Shown: piece by piece, positions 34,649-44,700 of the stretch
How the letters are laid out: the number at the start of each line of letters is the position of its first letter
Position numbering within the stretch: position 1 is the stretch's first letter
Assembly: GCA_001769125.1 (NCBI GenBank)
Contig: MEOG01000041.1
Coordinates: 1 to 64,000 of the forward strand
Direction: 5' to 3'
DNA length: 64,000 bases
Source: Bacteroidetes bacterium GWF2_35_48
GTDB lineage: Bacteria > Bacteroidota > Bacteroidia > Bacteroidales > GWF2-35-48
The notes under the pieces: generated by a model
Seen by the model: only the letters and a program-made list of their open reading frames with translations
Database searches by the model: none
Told to the model about the DNA's origin: nothing
Program-made: the position numbers and the translations under genes

Positions 34649-37039
34649 ATGAAACGCTATATATTCATTCCAATATTATTCATTTTCTCTCTGCTTGTAA
34701 ATGGACAGACGGGAACAATCAAAGGACGTGTTTTTAATGCTGTAAATAACGAACCGCTACCTTTTGTAAATATTGTTATAACAGGAACAACAATCGGCTC
34801 CACAAGCGACTATGATGGTAATTTTATTTTTGCGGGCATTAAACCGGGCTTTTATAAACTGACGGTCAGTTCTGTGGGATTCGAGAAAAAAATGACTGAA
34901 GAAATTCAGGTAATCAATGCCAAAGCGACGTCAATTGATGTACCATTAAATGAATTAACCATTAAACTGAACTTAGTTGATGTAACAGCATCCCGTTTTT
35001 TAAAAAAAGAAGAAAGTTTAGTTTCAATAAGAACAATTGGCGTTTCTGAAATTGAAAACAATCCTGGTGCAAACAGAGACATTTCAAAGGTAATTCAGAG
35101 TTTTCCGGGAGTAGCAACCACGCCCGCCAACAGAAACGATGTAATTGTACGTGGAGGAGGATCAAATGAAAGTCGTTTTTATCTTGACGATGTTGAAATT
35201 CCCAATATCAATCATTTTACTACACAAGGAGCATCGGGAGGTTCAAATGGAATTCTTAATGCAGATTTTATTCGTGAAGTGAATTTTTATTCCGGTGGTT
35301 TTCCTGCGGCAAAAGGAAATGCAATAAGCGCTGTTTTTAATTTTAAGCAGATTGATGGAAATAAAGATAAACTGAAATTCCGCGGTACGCTTGGTGCTTC
35401 GGAAATCTCCCTTACAGCAGATGGGCCGCTTACAGATAATACAACTTTTATTTTATCGGCAAGAAGATCCTATCTGAATTTTCTTTTTAAAGTGCTGGGT
35501 CTGCCTTTTCTTCCCACATTCAACGATTATCAGTTGAAAACCCGCACCCGTTTTAATGAGAAAAATGAGTTGACGGTAATTAGTGTGGGTGCGCTTGATA
35601 ACTCAAAGTTAGACCTTGACATAAAAAATCCGGATGAAAATCAACGTTATATTTTAAATTTTCTTCCTGAATATTATCAATGGAGTTATACTATTGGCGC
35701 GGTTTATAAACATTTTTTCAAGAAAGGCTACCACACTTTTGTTGCAAGCAGAAATATGCTCAATAACTCTTCATTAAAATATAAAAACAACATTGAAGAA
35801 GATTCTTTGAAAACCCTTGATTATTCATCGGATGAAATAGAAAATAAATTCAGATATGAAAATACAATTCGTTTTGATAATGGCTATAAGATTAATACGG
35901 GTGCCAGTTTTGAATTTGCAAAATATACAAACAATACATTTCAAAAATATTATATACCTGCAACAGGTGAGGGAATAATAAGATACAATTCATTACTTGA
36001 AATGTTTAAATGGGGTATTTTTGCTCAAATCAGCAAATCGTATTTTGAAGATCGTTTTACAGCTTCGATAGGAGTACGAACAGATGCTGCCAGTTATTCT
36101 TCCTCTACGTCTAACATGCTTGATCAGCTTTCTCCAAGAATTTCGTTGTTGTATTTATTAAGTGAAAAGTTTAGTATTATTGCAAATACAGGGAGGTATT
36201 ATCAGCTTCCAGCCTATACTACGCTTGGTTTCAGGGATGAAAATGGATTATTGATTAATAAACAAAATAACATTAAATATATTTCTTCCGATCATTTTAT
36301 TTCCGGTATAGAATACAGACCCAAAGATGATTCCAAAATTACAGTAGAAGGGTTTTACAAACTTTATAATCAATATCCGTTTTCTATTTCAGACTCTATA
36401 AGTCTTTCCAATCGCAGTGCGGATTTTGGTGCTGTAGGAAATGAAGCCGTTGTTTCCATATCCGAGGGGAGAGCCTATGGTGCTGAATTTTTGTGTCAGT
36501 ACCGATTTCCAAAAGATTTAAATCTCGTGTTATCCTATACTTTTGTAAGAAGTGAATTCAAAGATAAAATGGGCGAATATGTACCTTCTTCCTGGGATAG
36601 CAGACATTTATTTATTCTTACAGCAAGTAAAAAATTCAAAAAGGACTGGAGTGTCGGCTTGAAATGGCGGTTTGCCGGAGGTCTTCCTTATACACCTTAT
36701 GATTTTGAAAAGTCTGAATTAATTGCTGCCTGGGACTTGCTTGGCAGACCATATCTTGATTTTAGCAATGTAAATTCATTAAGATTTAAGCCTTTTCACC
36801 AGTTAGATTTGCGAATTGACAAAACCTGGTTTATGAAGACGAATACACTTAAATTATATTTTGATATTCAGAATGCATATAATTTCAAATCAGAGGAGCA
36901 GGATAGAATTACGAATAAGGACGTGAATGGCGTTCCGCAAATTAATCCAAGCGATCCGACAAAATATTTATTACGTGCTTTAGAAAATAATGGAAGCGGT
37001 ACTGTACTTCCAACAATTGGTATTATATTTGACTTTTAA
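34649..37039 (+). CDS. TonB-dependent outer-membrane receptor
   Basis: A 796-residue receptor. A signal peptide ends LLVNGQ. A carboxypeptidase-regulatory-like domain follows (residues about 22-105, GTIKGRVFNAVNNEPLPFVN and GFYKLTVSSVGFEKK). The plug (about 110-230) has VIQSFPGVATTPANRNDVIVRGGGSNESRF in two pieces, and the C-terminal barrel ends TIGIIFDF. No STN domain is present, so it is not expected to signal through FecR. It is followed 17 bases later by a DUF2271 gene. Ligand unknown; metal chelate or cofactor are possibilities. Confidence 0.92.
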   Translation: MKRYIFIPILFIFSLLVNGQTGTIKGRVFNAVNNEPLPFVNIVITGTTIGSTSDYDGNFIFAGIKPGFYKLTVSSVGFEKKMTEEIQVINAKATSIDVPLNELTIKLNLVDVTASRFLKKEESLVSIRTIGVSEIENNPGANRDISKVIQSFPGVATTPANRNDVIVRGGGSNESRFYLDDVEIPNINHFTTQGASGGSNGILNADFIREVNFYSGGFPAAKGNAISAVFNFKQIDGNKDKLKFRGTLGASEISLTADGPLTDNTTFILSARRSYLNFLFKVLGLPFLPTFNDYQLKTRTRFNEKNELTVISVGALDNSKLDLDIKNPDENQRYILNFLPEYYQWSYTIGAVYKHFFKKGYHTFVASRNMLNNSSLKYKNNIEEDSLKTLDYSSDEIENKFRYENTIRFDNGYKINTGASFEFAKYTNNTFQKYYIPATGEGIIRYNSLLEMFKWGIFAQISKSYFEDRFTASIGVRTDAASYSSSTSNMLDQLSPRISLLYLLSEKFSIIANTGRYYQLPAYTTLGFRDENGLLINKQNNIKYISSDHFISGIEYRPKDDSKITVEGFYKLYNQYPFSISDSISLSNRSADFGAVGNEAVVSISEGRAYGAEFLCQYRFPKDLNLVLSYTFVRSEFKDKMGEYVPSSWDSRHLFILTASKKFKKDWSVGLKWRFAGGLPYTPYDFEKSELIAAWDLLGRPYLDFSNVNSLRFKPFHQLDLRIDKTWFMKTNTLKLYFDIQNAYNFKSEEQDRITNKDVNGVPQINPSDPTKYLLRALENNGSGTVLPTIGIIFDF

Positions 37040-37056
37040 TCTTAAATGATTTACGT

Positions 37057-37827
37057 ATGAGAAAATTTTTAATTGCAGTTATTTTATTTGATATATTGAA
37101 TACATTTACTTATTCGCAGAAAAATGAAAATATTGAAACTGTAAATACAAATTCTTTAGCTTCAGGTGCTACAATTTCTATGGAATTTGTAAAAGGAAAA
37201 TCACATAACAAACCTTCTTTTGCAATATGGGTGGAAACAAACGATGGGAAATATATTCAAACATTATTTCTTACGAATTCTGTAAATAAAGGAAACTATA
37301 AATATGGTAAAAATATTCAGGGAAAATGGCACGCATCTTTCAAAGATTATCCTGCTTCATTGCCTTACTGGATGCATAAAAGTGAAAAAGCAGACAATAA
37401 AAAGAAAGTTCTTGAAGCAGATGCTGTAACAGGAGCAACTAAAAAGCCCGATTATCACATACCAGCCCTTGTTCCTGATGCATATTCAGGAGCGACTCCA
37501 AAATCATCATTTATATTAAATACAAAAACAGATGATAAGCAAAATCGTAAATTCCGAATTTTTTTAGAAGTTAATCAGACCTGGGATTGGAATGATTATT
37601 GGCACAATGCTAAATATCCGGATGAACCTGATTATAAATCGTCGTGTCAGCCTGCTTTAATTTATGCTGTAGATGTAGACCTTGATAATTTATTGGAATC
37701 ATATATTCTTAATCCAATCGGGCACAGTCATTTTTCAGGAAAAGACGGGAATTTGTATACAGACCTTAGCTCTCTTACTACAGCAATACAAATTTTTGAT
37801 AAAATAATTGTACGGATTAAGACGTAA
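37057..37827 (+). CDS. DUF2271-like exported protein with two GAT motifs
   Basis: A 256-residue exported protein with signal ending TYSQ. The patterns FAIWVETNDGKYIQTLFLT, GKWHASFKDYPASLPYW and RKFRIFLEVNQTWDWNDYW resemble DUF2271 proteins. DAVTGATKK (near residue 128) and DAYSGATPK (near 147) both fit the D-x-x-(S/T)-G-A-T form to which ApbE attaches FMN in NqrC/RnfG-type proteins. Flavinylation is an inference. Cotranscribed with the TonB receptor, it may be a periplasmic partner of the imported ligand. Confidence 0.7.
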   Translation: MRKFLIAVILFDILNTFTYSQKNENIETVNTNSLASGATISMEFVKGKSHNKPSFAIWVETNDGKYIQTLFLTNSVNKGNYKYGKNIQGKWHASFKDYPASLPYWMHKSEKADNKKKVLEADAVTGATKKPDYHIPALVPDAYSGATPKSSFILNTKTDDKQNRKFRIFLEVNQTWDWNDYWHNAKYPDEPDYKSSCQPALIYAVDVDLDNLLESYILNPIGHSHFSGKDGNLYTDLSSLTTAIQIFDKIIVRIKT

Positions 37828-37914
37828 TGCCCGACCACTCTTAAAGAAGGTTCATGCAGAACTTGATTTCAGACAATGCTTCAAATTTTTAAATTTTAAT
37901 TTTTAAATTCGTAA

Positions 37915-39039
37915 TTATTCACTAACGATTCCATAAACAGTATCTCTCTCTATAGCTTCCTTTCCAGCATTTTTTACCATGTTTTTTATTTCTTCGATAC
38001 TTAACGTCGGTTTCGTTTCTTCTGCGCCCGCCATCGTATATATTTTTGTCGTGTCTTCAATTGTGCCGTCAATATCATCAACTCCAAAAGTCAGTGCGAT
38101 TTCTGTTGCTTCTTTTCCCAGCATGGGCCAGTATGCTTTTATATGCTGAAAGTTATCAAGAAAAATTCGTGTAACAGCAATGTTTTTGAGATCTTCAGTA
38201 AGAGTTACTTCTTTCAGGTGGGATAATTCATTGTTTTTGTTTCTATATTTTAAGGGGATGAAAGCCTGAAAACCCTTTGTGTTATCTTGTAAATTTCTTA
38301 ATTGTAAAAGATGATCAATTCGTTGTTCGTATGTTTCAATATGTCCGTATAGCATGGTTGCATTAGAGGGAATACCAGCTAAATGTGCTGTTTTATGAAC
38401 TTCAAGCCATTGTTCTGCGCTTGCTTTTTCATCGCAGATTTTTGAACGGATTTTTTTGTCAAAAATTTCAGCTCCTCCTCCGGGTATAGAATCCAGACCG
38501 TTTTTTTTAAGTATTACCAAACCATCATAAAGAGAAATTTTTGCTTTTTCAATCATATAGAATAGCTCTACAGCCGTAAAAGCCTTAATGAATAATTTTG
38601 GGAAATTGCTTTTAATTTGTTTTAGCAAATCAGCATAGTAGTACAAATTACGATCAGGATGAACGCCTCCGACAATGTGAATTTCGGTAATATTATTTTT
38701 ATAATGTTGTGAAATAATATTAAGGATTTCCTGTATGGAATAGTCCCAAAAACCGGGTTCTCCGGGGTTTTTTCTGTAAGAACAAAATTTGCATTTATTT
38801 ACACAATAATTTGTTGGCTCAATATGAATATTTTTATTGTAATAAATATTCTTGCCGTTTTTTTCCGAATTAATCCAATTTGCCAGCATGCCAAGAAAGC
38901 CGATTTCTCCCTGCTCATAAAGCAATAAGCCTTCCTCTTTTGATATTCTTATCCCGGCAAGAATTTTTTCTGTTATGATTCCAATTGCATCAGAAAGCAA
39001 TGTATTTTTTATGATTGTATGTATTTCTTCTTTTGTCAT
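37915..39039 (-). CDS. mqnE: Aminofutalosine synthase (radical SAM)
   Basis: MqnE joins 3-[(1-carboxyvinyl)oxy]benzoate with the adenosyl radical to make aminofutalosine. The 374-residue protein carries the radical-SAM cluster motif CVNKCKFC (C79, C83, C86) in IEPTNYC..., HIVGGVHPD, the IPGGGAEIF motif shared with MqnC/CofH relatives, TMLYGHIET and FGVDDIDGTIEDT. I prefer MqnE over MqnC because of GGVHPDRNLYYY. MqnD is encoded at 12.7 kb. Confidence 0.88.
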   Translation of the reverse strand: MTKEEIHTIIKNTLLSDAIGIITEKILAGIRISKEEGLLLYEQGEIGFLGMLANWINSEKNGKNIYYNKNIHIEPTNYCVNKCKFCSYRKNPGEPGFWDYSIQEILNIISQHYKNNITEIHIVGGVHPDRNLYYYADLLKQIKSNFPKLFIKAFTAVELFYMIEKAKISLYDGLVILKKNGLDSIPGGGAEIFDKKIRSKICDEKASAEQWLEVHKTAHLAGIPSNATMLYGHIETYEQRIDHLLQLRNLQDNTKGFQAFIPLKYRNKNNELSHLKEVTLTEDLKNIAVTRIFLDNFQHIKAYWPMLGKEATEIALTFGVDDIDGTIEDTTKIYTMAGAEETKPTLSIEEIKNMVKNAGKEAIERDTVYGIVSE

Positions 39040-39075
39040 TCTTATTTCAATAAATCATGGACTGTTGACCATTGT

Positions 39076-39180
39076 TTATTTGATGTTGATCACCTGCCAG
39101 CCTGCCTTTGTCGGCAGATTTACCTAGTGTAAACAGGCAGGCCGAAGCATGCAGGCTGGTTGATTATTTGATGTTGATCA
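39076..39180. repeat. GC-rich palindrome between 17-bp direct repeats
   Basis: TTATTTGATGTTGATCA occurs at 39076-39092 and 39164-39180 and brackets a 71-base palindrome of CCTGCCAGCCTGCC and GGCAGGCC words. At 39230-39262 there are three AATCTTAGTG units. The rest of 39040-39355 has nothing recognisable. Confidence 0.8.
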
Positions 39181-39355
39181 TTGTTTATTTTAAACGAATA
39201 AATATTCTATATTCAACAACTTTTCAATCTTAGTGAATCTTAGTGAATCTTAGTGTCCTTAGTGGCTTAGTGGTAAAATATAATATTCAACATTCAACAA
39301 CGGAAACGATGTTTCTTTATAATTTTGCATAACCTTTGCCGCTTACAAACACTTC

Positions 39356-40597
39356 TTATTTCAGCATTAAATTATCCAATGATGCAATTTCAGGCTTCAC
39401 AGCATCGGGCATAGAAATTTTCGATTGAACAGCATTGAGATCTTTTAATCCACATCCTGTAAGTAAAACAATATTTTTTGAATTTTCATCAATTTTTCCA
39501 GAACTCATATAATTCAACATTCCTGCAAAAGCTGTTGCAGCAGCGGGTTCTGAAAATATTCCTGTATTTTTGCTTAACAAAACAGATGCATTGATTATTT
39601 CATCGTCTGAAACGGTAATGCATTTTCCATTGTATTCTTTGATGAATTTTTTTGCCATGTAAAAATTTCTGGGAATATCTACAGAAATAGAATCAGCAAT
39701 TGTAGATGATGGTTTTGAAAGAAATACATCCGAATTTATATTCCGTGAAATATTATCACTACCTTCAGCTTGTACGGCAATAATTTCAGGCATTTTATCA
39801 ATGACACCTAAAAGAAGCAAGTCTTCAAATCCTTTATATACTCCTGAAATAATTACGCCATCACCAACAGGAATAAAGATTCTGTCAGGAGTTTTTTGTT
39901 CCAGATTTTCAAACAACTCAAATGAAACTGTTTTTTTTCCTTCAATGGTAAAAGGGTTGAAAGCAGTGTTTCTATTATACCAGCCAAATTTTTTAGTAGC
40001 TGCAATGCTCAGATCAAAAGCATTATCATAAGTCCCATCAACAGGCACAATGTTCGCTCCATACATGAGTATCTGAGTAAGCTTTGCTTTTGGGGCTTTG
40101 GCAGGTACAAAAATAATTGCTTTCTGATTTTGGGCAGCACAAATTCCTGCCAGAGAAGAGCCTGCATTACCGGTTGAAGCAGCAACAATCGTGTTAATTC
40201 TATTTTCTTTCGCAAATGCAGATACAAGATTTGAAGCTCTGTCTTTAAAAGAAAAAGTAGGATTTTGAGATTCATCTTTTAAGTACAGTTGAAAAGGTAA
40301 TTCATCGCCTTCCAGTTTATTTATTTTATAAAAAGGTGTGTTCCCAACTTTGAGATAAGGGAAAGAATCCAACGAATGCACGGGTAAAATATCTAAAAAA
40401 TTATTTTTACTCAGAGATGAAAAAATTCCGGAAGGATATTTTTCTTTTAATTTGTTGTAATCATATAGCGTTTTAAGCACCCCTTTAGGAGGCATTTCCG
40501 GTTTGTTTTCTTTTTCGCATTTCGGGCAAAGATAAATAACTTCATCGGTATGATATTCCTTCCCGCAGTCAGTACATTGATAATAATATTTAAGCAT
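39356..40597 (-). CDS. thrC: Threonine synthase
   Basis: It converts O-phosphohomoserine to threonine with PLP. The 413-residue protein opens with a zinc-ribbon (C8, C11, C24, C27), typical of one threonine synthase class. The PLP lysine is K118 in NPTFSFKDRASN. STGNAGSSLAG binds the phosphate, and GDGVIISGVYKG and LLTGCGLKDL follow. A homoserine pathway partner is not in the window. Other fold-type II enzymes are possible, but the zinc ribbon and SFKDR favour threonine synthase. Confidence 0.88.
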   Translation of the reverse strand: MLKYYYQCTDCGKEYHTDEVIYLCPKCEKENKPEMPPKGVLKTLYDYNKLKEKYPSGIFSSLSKNNFLDILPVHSLDSFPYLKVGNTPFYKINKLEGDELPFQLYLKDESQNPTFSFKDRASNLVSAFAKENRINTIVAASTGNAGSSLAGICAAQNQKAIIFVPAKAPKAKLTQILMYGANIVPVDGTYDNAFDLSIAATKKFGWYNRNTAFNPFTIEGKKTVSFELFENLEQKTPDRIFIPVGDGVIISGVYKGFEDLLLLGVIDKMPEIIAVQAEGSDNISRNINSDVFLSKPSSTIADSISVDIPRNFYMAKKFIKEYNGKCITVSDDEIINASVLLSKNTGIFSEPAAATAFAGMLNYMSSGKIDENSKNIVLLTGCGLKDLNAVQSKISMPDAVKPEIASLDNLMLK

Positions 40598-40995
40598 ACA
40601 TTGATATTTTAATATTGTAAAAGTATAAAATTCCTTATAAAAGAATAAAATTATTTGTAGAACCTGATTCCCGTGGTTTATTTTTATTTATTTCAAAGAT
40701 TGCATAAATTATCTTAGCTTATCCCTAAAGGGGTTACGGTCAAAAAAAACCTTCGCTACGTGCTGATTTTTCATTATATAGCAGCACTTAATAATGAGTC
40801 TACTCCGAAAACCCCATAGATTAAAAATGCCACTAAAACTCAAAACCCCACAAAACATTAATAATTAATAATATGTTTTTTGTGAAATTTCGTGCTCCAG
40901 CCTGTATTACTGCCTGCCCGCAAGGTAGGACTAGCAGGTTCGTAGCGAAATGATACTTTTCGGAGCGGATTCAATAAAACTATTTGGGATAATCG
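40598..40995. other. Intergenic region with scattered short palindromes
   Basis: Contains CCCTAAAGGGG (about 40724), GCTGCTATATA-type words and a GC-rich CTGCCTGCCCGCAAGG...TAGCAGG block near 40910-40942. No gene, RNA or clear promoter is supported. Confidence 0.5.
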
Positions 40996-41703
40996 CTACA
41001 GCAAAGAACGTTCATAATTCCACACTGCCTCTTTTCCTGAAATTTCCGGAAGATAAATTCCATCTTGCTTGTCATGCCGGACATATTTTACGAGAAAGTC
41101 CACTTTGCTTTTTCTTTCTACACGCCAAACAGCTCCTTCCACTTTATCAACAGCACCGTGACCGGAAGTTTCAATTTGTTTAAGTACCCAGTTTATTCCT
41201 ACAGGTTGCCCGATATGTATAAGCCGTGGCACGATAAATTCAAAAGGTAGCACACGCAACAGAAAATCATGATAACACAACCGCTCGTATTTTTTCATAA
41301 GGTCGAACACAACAAAGGGTTCGTGAAGTAAAACATATCTTGTACTATGCGCTTGCATCAGCCATTCACCCACGAGCCTTTCACCTTCATTCAGCAATGC
41401 TTCAAACCGGGTTTTATTTTTTTCAACCCAATTTTTAAAATAATGATGTTGCTCAAAGGGAGATGTTTCGGCAAGATATCCTGCACGCGATAGCGCAACA
41501 ATTTTTCCTGAAACTTTTGCTACGGAACAATTCGATCCATCAAGTTTTTCCTGTACTATTACAAGGTCAAATTTGTCGCGTGTTTTTTCTGTTGCAATTT
41601 TTTCCTGACCCGGTTCGCAATGATGATCGCCTTCTCCGAGTCTTGAACCTGATAAGTGCGGAATGCTTCCGTAGGCTTTATGTCCTAATGGTTTTATACT
41701 CAT
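40996..41703 (-). CDS. ATP-dependent RNA ligase-like nucleotidyltransferase
   Basis: The 235-residue protein has the covalent nucleotidyltransferase motifs: EKLDGSN with adenylated lysine K53 (motif I), LVGEWLMQAHSTRY (IIIa-like), VEGAVWRVE (IV) and DFLVKYVRHDK (V). This fits the T4 Rnl2-like RNA ligase group of the domain family. It would seal or repair nicked RNA. It overlaps the SNF2 helicase stop codon by 4 bases, so the two proteins are cotranslated. Whether it ligates RNA or DNA ends is not decidable here, but no OB-fold domain of DNA ligases is present. Confidence 0.82.
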   Translation of the reverse strand: MSIKPLGHKAYGSIPHLSGSRLGEGDHHCEPGQEKIATEKTRDKFDLVIVQEKLDGSNCSVAKVSGKIVALSRAGYLAETSPFEQHHYFKNWVEKNKTRFEALLNEGERLVGEWLMQAHSTRYVLLHEPFVVFDLMKKYERLCYHDFLLRVLPFEFIVPRLIHIGQPVGINWVLKQIETSGHGAVDKVEGAVWRVERKSKVDFLVKYVRHDKQDGIYLPEISGKEAVWNYERSLL

Positions 41704-44700
41704 GAATTATGCTTTGAAAGTGCTACCAATTCCCTAAGTTCTTTATTGTTCAAATCGCCAAGCCATGTTTCGCCACTTGCAACAGTAATGTTGGCGAGAT
41801 GTTTTTTAGATTGAATCATATCGTCAATGCGTTCTTCGAGTGTTCCCTGATTGATGAGGCGATGCACCAACACATTTTTTTGTTGTCCGATACGATAAGC
41901 CCTGTCTGTTGCCTGCGCTTCTACTGCGGGATTCCACCATAAATCAAAATGCACTACATTACTTGCTGCTGTAAGATTTAAACCAGTTCCTCCAGCTTTT
42001 AATGAAAGAATAAAAATCTGATGGTGTTTAAAATTCTGAAACGATTGTACCATTTCGTCTCTTTGTTTACGATTAAGCGAACCATGCAGGAAAAGTGGCT
42101 CTGAACCATATTTCTCTGCCAATGTTCTTTGCAAAATATCGCCCATTTCTTTGTATTGCGTAAAGAGAAGCGTTTTATCTCCATTTTCAATGATGGGTTC
42201 TAAAATATCAAAAAGTAAAGATAATTTGCCACTGTCATCTGCTTTGATTTTATTTTGTTTTAAATATTGAGCAGGATGATTTCCGATTTGTTTCAATGCT
42301 GTCATCATCTTTAACACAAGACCTTTTCGTGCAATGCCCTCACTCGACTCAATTTGTTGCATACACTCATTAACAACAGAAGTGTAAAGCGCAGCCTGAG
42401 CTTTGGTAAGACTTGCAATTTTATTCATCTCAACTTTTTCAGGCAAATCACTGATGATGGACTTGTCTGTTTTCATCCTGCGCATAATAAAGGGTGCTGT
42501 AATTTTTTTGAAAGCTTCCAGTTTTTGGCTGTCGTGATCTGCCTGTATCGGATTCGCAAATTCTTTATTGAAAAATGTACTGTTACCAAGAAGTCCTTTA
42601 TTTACAAAATCCATGATGCTCCAGTATTCGCCAAGTCTATTTTCTACAGGTGTTCCGCTTAACGCAATACGAATTTCTGCTTTTATTTTTTTTAGGGCTT
42701 TGGTTTGCTGCGCTTCACTGTTCTTAATATTCTGCGCTTCGTCAATTAAAAGATATTTCCATTCTTTTTTTTCAAAGACCGCGTGATCGCTCCGCAGCGT
42801 ACCATAGGAAGTGAGCAAAACATCATACTTGTCAAATTCTTTACTGTCGCGTTTTAGTCCGTGATAAATAAAATGTGTAAGTCCCGGTGTAAATTTTTCA
42901 ATTTCACGCACCCAATTATTTAAAAGAGTAGTAGGAGCAACAATCAAACAGCTACCCGGTACAAGCGTCTCAGCTTCTTTCATCTTCAAAATAAATGTAA
43001 GCGCCTGCAATGTTTTTCCCAAACCCATATCGTCCGCAAGAATGCTTCCTAATCCTAATTGTGAATTTTTATAGAGCCACTCAAAGCCTCTTGTCTGATA
43101 AGGACGAAGTTTCGCATTCAGCTTTTTTGGTAATTTTTCTTTTTCAGTTTTTGTCCACTGTTTTAATAATTCTAAAATTTCTGTACCCAGAGCCACTTTC
43201 GCTCCCTCATATTCTCCAGAAAGAAGGATACGAATGGTTTCATGCGCATCGGGTAGTGCTGCTTTGTTTAATTGTTTCTGTAATTTTTCAATATCCGCAG
43301 CAGTGAGCATCACATACTGATCTTTTATTTTCACTAATCCACTAAAATTTTCAATCAGTGCAAAAAATTCTTCTGGTTTAATCAGGGAATCTCCCACAGC
43401 CACCTGCCAGTCGAAATCAATCATATCATTAAGACTCATGAAACTGCCTGACTTCTCTCCCTTTTTGCTGTTCATCGAAAGACTAATTTTAGGCACTCCT
43501 ACTTTTGCAAGTCCTTTCGGTAATAAAACTTCTACTCCAAGCAATTTCAGACAGGGAACCATATCGAAAAGCAAAGCTGTAAACTCCTGTTGATTATAGC
43601 TAAGATGTTTTATTTTCACATTATTTATCAATTGCGAAATTCCTTTAAAATAGCCGGCAAGCAACATCAGATTTTTTACCACACCCATTTTTTCTTTCTC
43701 ATATTTTTTACTTTCCGAGAAATCTTTATACGAAACAGGCACTTCATTTACTAGCTCAGAATCGTTAATGAAAAGTGATGCTTTGAATTCAGGATAGTGA
43801 TCGTCAATTTTAATTATAGGGCGGAATCTTGTTTTTGAAACATGTAATTTTTTCAGCCAGATATGAATGGAATTTACCACTCGTTTTTCATTAAAAAAGC
43901 TGTTGTTATTTCCACAGAAAAGTTTATTTAATTCCTGTTCAGAATCCGTTTTTTTGCCATAAATATATTCCTGAATATTTTGAATGATTCCGGTAATAAA
44001 TAAAGCTGACATTAGATTTATATCACCTTCTTTCAGAACTCCGGTTTTATTATCTTCATCACATAAAAAATGAAGCACTGATGAAGGAATTATCTCATTA
44101 AAAAAAGACAAAAGTTTTTCGGTTTCAGCATCATTATCCAAAGGAAACCACATCAAACGCAGTTGTTGATTATGAGTAACCATTTTGGGTACAATATTTA
44201 CTGTTTCAACAAGCTTCACGCAGAAAAAAACAAATTCACGCAATGACTGCAAGATATAATTCCATCTTTTGCTATCGCTGATATTTGTATTATAAACAAG
44301 CCTGATGAAATCATTTATCGGAACAAAGTAAACTTGTTTTTCAAAGACTAATTCTACAGATGCCGATTCGTTTTTAACAGGAATTTTTATATGGATATCA
44401 ATACAAAAAGCTATATTTTTTTTTACGTCATCTCCCAAAGCAAATTCAATATTTTTAATTTTTTTTGATACAAGCTTTATAAATGAAACAAGCTCCGGTT
44501 TTACACTTTTATTATGAAAAGGTGTTGCTTCGTCTAACAGTTGCAATAACGCTGTACCTGTGTCCGGGAGTTTTGAGTAATCGCAGGTTTCAAATATTTT
44601 TTCTTCCTTTATCTTATTTTTCGGAATCTCTTTATTTTTCACATAAATAATTGCATCACTTAGCGTAGGAATTTCTTCCACAGCTTCTTTTGCAATATCT

